Positions 7,424 through 12,229 of a DNA stretch of 12,229 nucleotides are shown here, in pieces. Position numbers and translations under genes: made by a program. Source of the DNA: Candidatus Paracaedibacteraceae bacterium UBA6184 (lineage in GTDB: Bacteria; Pseudomonadota; Alphaproteobacteria; UBA6184); the NCBI GenBank assembly GCA_002422845.1, contig DITM01000023.1:1-12229 (forward strand). The letters are read 5' to 3'. The notes under the pieces are model-generated. The model did no database searches and was not told the DNA's origin. It was given only the letters and a program-made list of their open reading frames with translations. Numbering within the stretch: the first letter of the stretch is position 1; each line of letters begins with the position of its first letter.

Positions 7424-7489
7424 CAAATATGCACCTTTAAAACAGATATTCGATCTCTGTGATTCAAATATATACTAGCCCTGAATAAA

Positions 7490-7517
7490 CTGGACTCTAA
7501 TTTTAATGAGCGTCCAG
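7490..7517 (-). terminator. Weak stem-loop after the GrpB-GNAT gene
   Basis: CTGGAC (7490-7495) pairs with GTCCAG (7512-7517), extended by a short inner pairing. On the minus strand it is followed by TTTATT. It begins 17 bp after the stop codon of the GrpB-GNAT gene. The loop is long (about 16 nt), so strength is doubtful. Confidence 0.35.
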
Positions 7518-7534
7518 AATAGTTTGATATATTT

Positions 7535-8482
7535 TTAGAGCATTTTCCCAAGATCAATAACAGTGTCCGAAATTGAAACATCATCAAAGGTCATATCAGT
7601 ATATCCACGTTTTCTATAAAATGGTTCGGCCGTTAACTCTGCATGTGTTTTGATGATTTTGATGCCATGATTGTGCAACCACCGTTCGATAAGATTCAAC
7701 ATATAAGAAGCATATCCTTGTCGTTGGTGCGGCGTATCCGTTGCAATCGATCGTAATACCGCAATCTCATCCTCTAGCATTTCAACTTGCGCGACACATA
7801 CAATTGTCGTGCCTTTGTATAGGACGCAATGATAGTGGTTGTCTGCTGATAATGTTGGGTGATTTGGATCATAGGCTATGCCAGCGGGAACAAATAGCTG
7901 CTCAGCGCGAATGCGGTGGTAGGCTGCCCATTCAAGATGGTGAGTACAAAAATTAACGGATATCCCATCAAACCCAGCTGCGCTTAACGTTGACTTGATG
8001 AAGACATCTTTCTCCAGGGTATATCTGGGAAACCCTCCGCTAACCCGCTCAAAATTTATGGGGTCTTGAACCAAGCGATGCTTTAGTGCCTCATAGTCTA
8101 TCCGCGCTTTTTCATTGCCACGTAAATAATCTCTAAAGCATAAATTCAGGTTAATAAATCCATGTTCGGGTTCAACTACATGCAAATTAACTTTCAAGGT
8201 TGGTGTGTTTTTAGAAAGATAATATCTAAGAGGCACATTAATTTCGCCCTTAAAAACATAGTCCAGCTCTTGTAACGCCAGGCTATTGGATAAATTGCTT
8301 ACTACACACAATATGTCTATGTTTTCTTTGGCGCTTAATCCAGGTACAGATGTGGATCCGATGTGATAAATTTGATGACATGTATCGCCCAGGGTATTTC
8401 TAATACGACTAGACTCCGCCTCGAACAGTGCCGGCCACTTAATGGTGTAAGGAAAAATTTCAATGTGTTGTGTTGGGCTCAT
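7535..8482 (-). CDS. GrpB-family nucleotidyltransferase-like domain fused to GNAT acetyltransferase
   Basis: A 315-residue two-domain protein. Residues 1 to about 165 are a GrpB (UPF0157) domain with a nucleotidyltransferase-like fold. The signature is YHIGSTSVPGLSAKENIDIL (39-58), in which GS plus the D-x-D-like NIDIL would form the metal/nucleotide site, and FRDYLRGNEKARIDYEALKHRL (116-137) is the typical end of the family. Residues about 180-315 are a GNAT domain: core strand and loop VLRSIATDTPHQRQGYASYML (242-262) with the acetyl-CoA pyrophosphate loop QRQGYA (253-258), and PFYRKRGY (287-294) near the end. The start ATG has AGAAGG about 11 nt upstream. Substrates are unknown for both halves; GrpB proteins have no settled reaction. 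It stands alone on the minus strand, convergent with dapE. Similar GrpB-GNAT fusions are, as I recall, known in some intracellular bacteria, but I cannot check that here. Confidence 0.88.
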   Translation of the reverse strand: MSPTQHIEIFPYTIKWPALFEAESSRIRNTLGDTCHQIYHIGSTSVPGLSAKENIDILCVVSNLSNSLALQELDYVFKGEINVPLRYYLSKNTPTLKVNLHVVEPEHGFINLNLCFRDYLRGNEKARIDYEALKHRLVQDPINFERVSGGFPRYTLEKDVFIKSTLSAAGFDGISVNFCTHHLEWAAYHRIRAEQLFVPAGIAYDPNHPTLSADNHYHCVLYKGTTIVCVAQVEMLEDEIAVLRSIATDTPHQRQGYASYMLNLIERWLHNHGIKIIKTHAELTAEPFYRKRGYTDMTFDDVSISDTVIDLGKML

Positions 8483-8815
8483 TTTTATATACCTTCTGTT
8501 ATTTGAAATGGGGATAGCTTCTCGAGCATGATGTGCGGGGTTATCATAAAAACCTTTCTTTCGTCAATGTTTTACGTGTACATATTAGTACTTGAACGTT
8601 CGTACAGGGTGTTATATTAGCCATTAGTTTCGCGAGGAAATGACGGAAGGCTTCGTCTATAATTTCTCCGATTCGTAAGATGGGCGTTGTCCCCCCACTC
8701 TGAGTTCACGAAGGGTGATAGGGCTGGGGGCGAAAATCAAATTTAAAAAATATCAACCTTTATTAATGCTGGGTTAATTGCGGGCAGTTCTATTTCAAAC
8801 GGTTGTTTGACAATT
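8483..8815. other. 333-bp gene-free gap with two stem-loops
   Basis: No coding sequence is supported here on either strand. Two adjacent foldable units are visible. At 8636-8667, GGAAAT/ATTTCT encloses GACGGA-AGGC-TTCGTC. At 8691-8730, CCCCC (8692-8696) pairs with GGGGG (8726-8730) around an inner TCAC/GTGA stem. Neither is followed by a T run on either strand, so neither is a standard terminator. A small CAAAC/GTTTG hairpin sits at 8796-8809. The gap must also hold the promoter of the GrpB-GNAT gene; a TTGACG-like box on the minus strand (8562-8567) has no well-spaced -10. Could be a small RNA, a degraded dispersed repeat or a decayed gene. Confidence 0.5.
8588..8605. promoter_or_regulatory. 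Imperfect palindrome with GTAC half-site ends
   Basis: GTAC-TT-GAACGTTC-GTAC: a perfect 8-bp centre (GAACGTTC, 8594-8601) flanked by GTAC on both sides, with two extra bases on the left. A third GTAC lies at 8578-8581. It is about 105 bp upstream of the GrpB-GNAT start. It could be an operator; the shape is loosely like a lux box, but no LuxR-type gene is present. Confidence 0.25.
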
Positions 8816-9256
8816 TTATTGATGTATTCGAGTATATTGAGATTGAATAATTTCGTTCTTTTTGGGGCCCTTAATCCTATATTCCGTTTGAAATTCATCA
8901 GGGGATAATATTTTTAATGTTATGTTATATATATCATCGTTGCAGTGGTGCGAATGATGTAAAGTTATCGGAAAGCTTGGATCGTTATCTGGGATCATAA
9001 ATTCGTGTAATAGGGATTCTTCATATTTTTCCATAATCACACGACCTTGTTTAAATACAAAATAACGAACTTGAAAGAACTCTTGCTCCTGACCGTTTAA
9101 TATATAGCTTCCTTTTTTCGTGTGGCGAACCTTTTCAGTACTTATCGGCTCAAAAACAGATATGCCTGTGCTGAAAATATTTCCATTTTTACTGTTTTTA
9201 CTAGTTTGTGTGAAGCTATAACTGCCATTAAGGCATGATTTTAATATGTTCATCAT
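8816..9256 (-). CDS. Small DUF6314-like protein of unknown function
   Basis: A 146-residue cytoplasmic protein without signal peptide or membrane segment. It begins LNGSYSFTQ (9-17) and ends with HHSHHCNDDIYNITLKI (100-116), then EYRIKGPKKNEIIQSQYTR (125-143). This order of motifs (G-x-[WY]-x-F near the start, H-C-x-D-x-Y, and a final GPKK with a beta strand) resembles the DUF6314 family, small beta-barrel-like proteins of unknown role; I propose that from memory with moderate certainty. Its ATG overlaps the acetyltransferase stop by one base (TAATG, then a second ATG), with GAGG about 9 nt before the first ATG, so the two genes are translationally coupled. Start could be either of the two adjacent ATGs. 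Function cannot be given; the coupling suggests a role linked to the acetyltransferase. Confidence 0.8.
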   Translation of the reverse strand: MMNILKSCLNGSYSFTQTSKNSKNGNIFSTGISVFEPISTEKVRHTKKGSYILNGQEQEFFQVRYFVFKQGRVIMEKYEESLLHEFMIPDNDPSFPITLHHSHHCNDDIYNITLKILSPDEFQTEYRIKGPKKNEIIQSQYTRIHQ

Positions 9257-9888
9257 TAGCTAACCTCTATATTCACTTTTGATAAAGAATCTTGATCTGC
9301 GTTCATAATGTGCAGAACATTTTTCGCAATTGTTTCAATTGGCCAATCCCACCATTTTAGATCAAGCAAAAAGTCTATGGTGGTATCATCAAAGCGTTTG
9401 CGAATCAGTTGGGCGGGGTTGCCCCCAATAATTGAATAGGGTTCTACATCTTTGGTAACCACGGAATTGGTGCCAATGATGGCGCCATCTCCGATCTTTA
9501 TGCCAGGCATAATCGTTACAGAGTTTCCAAACCATACGTCATTTCCTATAACAGTATCCCCTTTGCTGTTAGGGGAAAAAGGAACGTGAGGCCACGCAGA
9601 TTTAAATATGATAAATGGGAACGAAGAGTATCCACCCAGATAATGATTTCCTCCATTCATAATGAAACGAACGCCCGCTGCAATTTGGCAGAACTTTCCG
9701 ATAATGAGCTGATCGCCAATAAAATCAAAGTGATACAAAACATTCTTTTCAAAATTATGAATGTCTTCCGGATCGTCGTAATACGTATAATCTCCAACAA
9801 TAATATTTGGATTCTTAATAATGTTCTTTAAAAAACATGTTCGTTCAGAACTGGGTATAGGAAATAAGGTATTAGGGTTTGGGTGCAT
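9256..9888 (-). CDS. Xenobiotic acetyltransferase, Vat/CatB type (hexapeptide repeat)
   Basis: Trimeric left-handed beta-helix acetyltransferase of the XAT class, which uses acetyl-CoA to acetylate small hydroxylated molecules such as streptogramin A or chloramphenicol. The 210-residue length matches VatD (209). Diagnostic features are NPNIIVGDYTYYDDPED (26-42), FIMNGGNHYLGGYSSFPF (75-92) with His82 in the place of the catalytic His of VatD, and the hexapeptide series VIGNDVWFGNSVTIMPGIKIGDGAIIGTNSVV within 113-144 ending IGGNPAQLIRKRF. The frame is open upstream to a TTG at 9906. I prefer the ATG at 9886-9888 because GAGG lies 6 nt before it and the length then fits. Preceded by a good promoter and coupled to the next gene. 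Whether it confers drug resistance is not shown; many chromosomal members have other substrates. Confidence 0.9.
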   Translation of the reverse strand: MHPNPNTLFPIPSSERTCFLKNIIKNPNIIVGDYTYYDDPEDIHNFEKNVLYHFDFIGDQLIIGKFCQIAAGVRFIMNGGNHYLGGYSSFPFIIFKSAWPHVPFSPNSKGDTVIGNDVWFGNSVTIMPGIKIGDGAIIGTNSVVTKDVEPYSIIGGNPAQLIRKRFDDTTIDFLLDLKWWDWPIETIAKNVLHIMNADQDSLSKVNIEVS

Positions 9889-9917
9889 AAAGTGCCTCAC
9901 ATACAAAACATAAAGGT

Positions 9918-9946
9918 ACTATAATCAATTGGTTTTACAATAACAA
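9918..9946 (-). promoter_or_regulatory. Sigma70-type promoter of the acetyltransferase cassette
   Basis: On the minus strand, -35 TTGTTA (complement of 9941-9946) and -10 TATAGT (complement of 9918-9923) are separated by exactly 17 bp. Transcription would start near 9911, giving a leader of about 20 nt before the ATG at 9888. Confidence 0.6.
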
Positions 9947-9994
9947 CTGTACTCTTCGAAACTATATTGCTTCCATTACAAATAACGCATACAC

Positions 9995-10000
9995 TATAAT
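9995..10000 (+). promoter_or_regulatory. Probable -10 box of the trcR operon
   Basis: A perfect TATAAT, 28 bp before the trcR ATG and 10 bp before its AAAGGAG ribosome binding site (10010-10016). No good -35 is found at 16-18 bp; TTGCTT lies 21 bp upstream. The promoter may depend on an activator or tolerate a poor -35. Confidence 0.45.
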
Positions 10001-10027
10001 AGAAGCAACAAAGGAGTTTCCAATATC

Positions 10028-10549
10028 ATGATGCCGCTTATGCCAAAATCCACTACAGCTTGGTTAGTTGATAATACGACGTTAACATTTGAACAAATTG
10101 CTGAATTTTGCGGTCTTCATATTTTGGAGGTGCAATCGATTGCTGATGATTCTACGGGCAAGGTTACGCCCTTTGATCCCATTGCGCATTCTCAACTTAC
10201 ACGACAAGAAATTGTCAGGTGCGAACAAGATTCGACAGCGCGATTACACATTACAGAAGTCGCTGCAGAACAGTTAAGACAAAAGGCATCCAAACAGGTT
10301 TCCCGAGTCAAGCGGCAAGATCGCCCAAATGGGATTTTGTGGATGATAAAACATCACCCGGAACTAACGGACAGTGTTGTATCAAAATTATTACATACCA
10401 CCAAAAGTACTGTTGCATCGATTCGAAACAAATCGTATAAAAATTATCAGACATTAACGGCACAAAACCCAGTCAATTTAGGGTTGTGTGAACAGGTTGA
10501 TCTGGATAGTGTATTAATGTTAGTGATGAATGAAGACGTTAAGGCTTAA
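10028..10549 (+). CDS. trcR: TrcR-type cell-cycle transcriptional regulator (DUF1013)
   Basis: A 173-residue cytoplasmic DNA-binding regulator. Family hallmarks are PLMPKSTTAWLVDNTTLTFEQIAEFCGLHILEVQSIAD (3-40), LTRQEIVRCEQD (57-68), the RRQDRPNGI-like block KRQDRPNGILWMIKHHPELTDSVVSKLL (94-121) and the end NPVNLGLCEQVDLDSVL. Two helix-turn-helix-like segments are visible, near 20-38 (EQIAEFCGLHILEVQSIA) and 113-133 (DSVVSKLLHTTKSTVASIRNK). The family is nearly confined to Alphaproteobacteria, where TrcR has been linked to control of cell-cycle genes. AAAGGAG lies 11 nt before the first of two adjacent ATGs. First gene of a four-gene operon; the next gene starts 2 bp after its stop. The region at about 70-93 is shorter and less basic than in free-living relatives, as far as I recall them. 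Confidence 0.92.
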   Translation: MMPLMPKSTTAWLVDNTTLTFEQIAEFCGLHILEVQSIADDSTGKVTPFDPIAHSQLTRQEIVRCEQDSTARLHITEVAAEQLRQKASKQVSRVKRQDRPNGILWMIKHHPELTDSVVSKLLHTTKSTVASIRNKSYKNYQTLTAQNPVNLGLCEQVDLDSVLMLVMNEDVKA

Positions 10550-10551
10550 CC

Positions 10552-10920
10552 ATGTTTGTTCAATACAATGATCAAAATGTGTTTGCAAAAATTCTACGTG
10601 GCGAGATTCCTGCAAACAAACTTAGCGAAGATGAACATACCTTGGTATTTCATGACGCCTTTCCAAAAGCAAAGGTTCACGTATTGATCATTCCTAAAAA
10701 ATCTTATATCTCATTTCAAGATTTCTCACAAAAAGCCTCATCAGAGGAATTGATTTCGTTTAACCGCATGATTGGAAAGGTTGCGGCGTCTTTAGGATTA
10801 GATATCACTGGATATCGATTGCTTACCAATCATGGCCCACATTCTGGACAAGAGGTACCTCACTTTCATATGCATTTATGTGGAGGGGAACCTTTGGGTT
10901 CACTTTTGAGTACAAAATGA
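10552..10920 (+). CDS. hinT: HIT-family purine nucleotide phosphoramidase/hydrolase
   Basis: A 122-residue cytoplasmic histidine-triad protein of the HinT/PKCI branch. These enzymes hydrolyse AMP attached to amines or other groups, for example adenosine phosphoramidates and AMP-lysine. The family start NVFAKILRGEIPANKLSEDEHTLVFHDAFPKAKVHVLIIPKK (9-50) and the triad QEVPHFHMHLCGG (100-112) with His104, His106 and His108 are intact; GYRLLTNHGPHSGQEVPH is the typical Hint block. AAGG lies 8 nt before the ATG, and only 2 bp separate it from trcR. The stop overlaps the tsaB start as ATGA (10917-10920), so translation of the next gene is probably coupled. Confidence 0.95.
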   Translation: MFVQYNDQNVFAKILRGEIPANKLSEDEHTLVFHDAFPKAKVHVLIIPKKSYISFQDFSQKASSEELISFNRMIGKVAASLGLDITGYRLLTNHGPHSGQEVPHFHMHLCGGEPLGSLLSTK

Positions 10921-11561
10921 TTTTAGTTTTTGACGCCTCAATCGAAGGGTTTTCGGTTGGAGTATTTCACTTAAATAGTTCGTTAATCCAAAGTGTCACA
11001 AACAGCACTCCTTATTCACATACAGAGTTTCTTGTTCCAACGATTCAAGGCGTATTGAGCAAAGCTAACGCGCAGTTCCAAGACTTAACACAGATTGTTA
11101 CGACTAAAGGACCCGGGTCGTTTACAGGGATTCGGGTGGGCTTAGCAACGGCAGCAGGCTTGCGGACAGCTTTAAATATTCCAGTAATGACTGTCAATAC
11201 GCTTTCGGCGTTGGCGCATTCAGCGATGTCTCATCACATTGTTAATACATCAGATATTCATGCGGTGCTTGATACAAAATGTGGCGAGTTTTATCATCAG
11301 AGTTTTTCATGTAAAGACGGCAAGCTTTTTGTTGAAACACCGCCAAGATCCTTACCTTTAAAAGAGCTTATTTCGGTTATAGGATCGGGGACTGTTGTCA
11401 CGGATCCATCATCTAAATCGATGCTTGAAAATATCCCATGTGTTACAACATTATTAACGTTGGAAGGTGTTTTGAGTGCATCAAACGATACAGCAAGCGA
11501 AGATCTTCAACCCTTATATGTACGTTCAGCCAATATCAATCATCCTAAGCGAGATGCTTAA
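10917..11561 (+). CDS. tsaB: tRNA t6A synthesis complex subunit TsaB
   Basis: Partner of TsaD and TsaE in making N6-threonylcarbamoyladenosine at position 37 of ANN-reading tRNAs. It has an actin-like ATPase fold but acts as a scaffold. The 214-residue protein is slightly shorter than E. coli TsaB. Signature: MILVFDASIEGFSVGVF at the start, GPGSFTGIRVGLATAAGLRTAL (65-86) and the end LQPLYVRSAN. The open frame continues upstream to an ATG at 10878 inside hinT. I choose the ATG at 10917 because the protein then starts like other TsaB proteins and forms an ATGA overlap with the hinT stop. It overlaps rimI by 8 bp. TsaD and TsaE are not in the window. Confidence 0.93.
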   Translation: MILVFDASIEGFSVGVFHLNSSLIQSVTNSTPYSHTEFLVPTIQGVLSKANAQFQDLTQIVTTKGPGSFTGIRVGLATAAGLRTALNIPVMTVNTLSALAHSAMSHHIVNTSDIHAVLDTKCGEFYHQSFSCKDGKLFVETPPRSLPLKELISVIGSGTVVTDPSSKSMLENIPCVTTLLTLEGVLSASNDTASEDLQPLYVRSANINHPKRDA

Positions 11562-11997
11562 TATTCAAAGGCTTGATCTCAACCACATCTCTTGGTGCTT
11601 GGATATTCTAACATCGAATTTTGATTCTCCCTGGAAAGAACTGGATACAATTTTTGAAAATTCGGCCAATAGAGTCTATGGTGCATTTATTGAAGGCGAG
11701 GGTGTTGGATTTATTGTGATATCAACCATTCTGGATGAAAGTGAAATTTTAATGTGTGCCGTCAATCCTCAATACCACAAAAAAGGTATTGCAACAGATT
11801 TGGTTAAGCACAGTTTAAAAGATTTGAAAGTTCTTGGAGTGGTGGCGGCTTTTCTAGAGGTCGATACGCATAACTTAGCCGCACAAGGACTGTATAAGAA
11901 ATTTGGATTTGAAACTGTCGGACAGCGCAAACAATATTATCGTCAACCCAATGGATCATATCACGATGCCATTGTTATGCGGTTGAGCATCCGATAA
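11554..11997 (+). CDS. rimI: Ribosomal-protein S18 alanine N-acetyltransferase-like GNAT protein
   Basis: A 147-residue GNAT protein the size of E. coli RimI (148). RimI acetylates the N-terminal alanine of ribosomal protein S18; tsaB-rimI adjacency is common in bacteria. Motif A is LMCAVNPQYHKKGIATDLV (66-84), followed by LEVDTHNLAAQGLYKKFGFETVGQRKQYY (101-129), which matches the RimI signature with LEV, N-x-A-A, LY-x-K-x-GF and R-x-x-YY. In the acetyl-CoA loop the usual Gln/Arg is His75 (HKKGIA), a mild change. The frame is open 26 codons upstream, inside tsaB. I choose the ATG at 11554, which gives the family length and an 8-bp overlap with the tsaB end. Last gene of the operon. No strong terminator follows before the repeat. 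Confidence 0.9.
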   Translation: MLNIQRLDLNHISWCLDILTSNFDSPWKELDTIFENSANRVYGAFIEGEGVGFIVISTILDESEILMCAVNPQYHKKGIATDLVKHSLKDLKVLGVVAAFLEVDTHNLAAQGLYKKFGFETVGQRKQYYRQPNGSYHDAIVMRLSIR

Positions 11998-12020
11998 GTT
12001 AGATCCGATGTGGCGTGAGA

Positions 12021-12039
12021 CATGTTATTAAGCAACATG
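12021..12039 (+). terminator. Weak stem-loop downstream of rimI
   Basis: CATGTT (12021-12026) pairs with AACATG (12034-12039) around a 7-nt loop, 24 bp after the rimI stop. It is followed by AGGGGGAATTTTG rather than a T run, so it is at best a weak terminator or a 3'-end hairpin. Confidence 0.3.
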
Positions 12040-12068
12040 AGGGGGAATTTTGACCCATTACGGGCGTG

Positions 12069-12208
12069 GGAGGGGTAAGGGTGAGAGATGAAATTGAGAT
12101 GATTTCGTGTGTAAGTAGTGTTTTGTTCCTTTTTAGTGAATCAGCGTGCCGAAGAATATTAATTCGAGGCGCAAAGACTCACGGTTATTAAAGTGGTTTA
12201 CTTTTTTA
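12069..12208. repeat. Right arm of the 140-bp inverted repeat
   Basis: Inverted partner of 5-144 (130/140 identical; 12142-12208 perfect against 5-71). It starts 71 bp after the rimI stop codon and, relative to that operon, has the same orientation and distance as the left copy has to sodB. At its outer end a hairpin AAAGT-GGTTT-ACTTT (12190-12204) runs into TTT, a weak terminator-like end. Similarity stops sharply at the TA of 12207-12208. The sequence beyond, 12209-12229, has no counterpart at the left end. Confidence 0.9.
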
Positions 12209-12229
12209 GGGGCTGTACCAGATAACGGT

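Noticed and set aside
8483..8815. tRNA, RNase P RNA or a decayed gene in the gap
   Set aside because: No T-loop or RNase P core motif, and no frame with recognisable protein similarity.
9889..9906. TTG start of the acetyltransferase at 9906
   Set aside because: A rare start without a ribosome binding site; the ATG at 9888 has GAGG 6 nt upstream and gives the family length.
10878..10916. Longer tsaB start inside hinT
   Set aside because: The 13 extra residues have no counterpart in TsaB; the ATGA overlap at 10917 is the natural start.
11476..11553. Longer rimI start inside tsaB
   Set aside because: Would overlap tsaB by 86 bp; the ATG at 11554 gives the standard length and an 8-bp overlap.
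5..12208. Linear replicon with terminal inverted repeats, or a composite transposon
   Set aside because: The genes between are core chromosomal genes with no transposase, telomere resolvase or replication gene; a dispersed repeat at the ends is simpler.

Overview
The window looks like chromosomal DNA of an AT-rich alphaproteobacterium. The evidence is a TrcR/DUF1013 regulator (a family essentially confined to Alphaproteobacteria), a proton-translocating transhydrogenase whose alpha subunit is split into PntAA and PntAB as in Rhodospirillum, and the general codon bias. The low GC content together with an organophosphate:phosphate (UhpC/GlpT-type) importer would suit a host-associated lineage such as the Holosporales. 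That placement is inference. No rRNA, tRNA, CRISPR array, phage gene or complete insertion sequence was seen.

Layout. (1) 203-3789, minus strand: a compact operon pntAA-pntAB-pntB-sodB, ending in a good intrinsic terminator at 163-183. Three start sites are set by well-placed ribosome binding sites, so pntAB and sodB begin well inside the longest open frames. (2) 3790-3918: a divergent control region with a 16-bp perfect palindrome over a likely promoter. (3) 3919-7405, plus strand: an exported Nudix-fold protein, an OPA-family sugar-phosphate-type transporter, then a hairpin-rich 150-bp gap before dapE. (4) 7535-9888, minus strand: a GrpB-GNAT fusion protein, a 333-bp gene-free gap with two stem-loops and an imperfect palindrome, then a two-gene cassette of a Vat/CatB-type xenobiotic acetyltransferase translationally coupled to a small DUF6314-like protein. 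(5) 10028-11997, plus strand: a tightly packed operon trcR-hinT-tsaB-rimI with overlapping genes.

The whole block is bracketed by a 140-bp inverted repeat (5-144 and 12069-12208), 130/140 identical, with the outer 67 bp perfect. Both copies lie about 60-70 bp downstream of the last gene of an outward-reading operon and in the same orientation relative to it. The right copy is followed by 21 bp that could be the edge of an insertion sequence. This repeat is the strongest unexplained signal in the window.

How the genes fit together: transhydrogenase supplies NADPH and SodB removes superoxide, so their co-transcription makes a redox/oxidative-stress unit. DapE serves lysine and peptidoglycan synthesis. 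TsaB and RimI belong to the t6A-tRNA modification and ribosomal-protein acetylation gene set. The middle minus-strand genes look accessory. I found no convincing new defence or mobile system; most genes are ordinary and the novelty lies in repeats, regulation and domain fusions.
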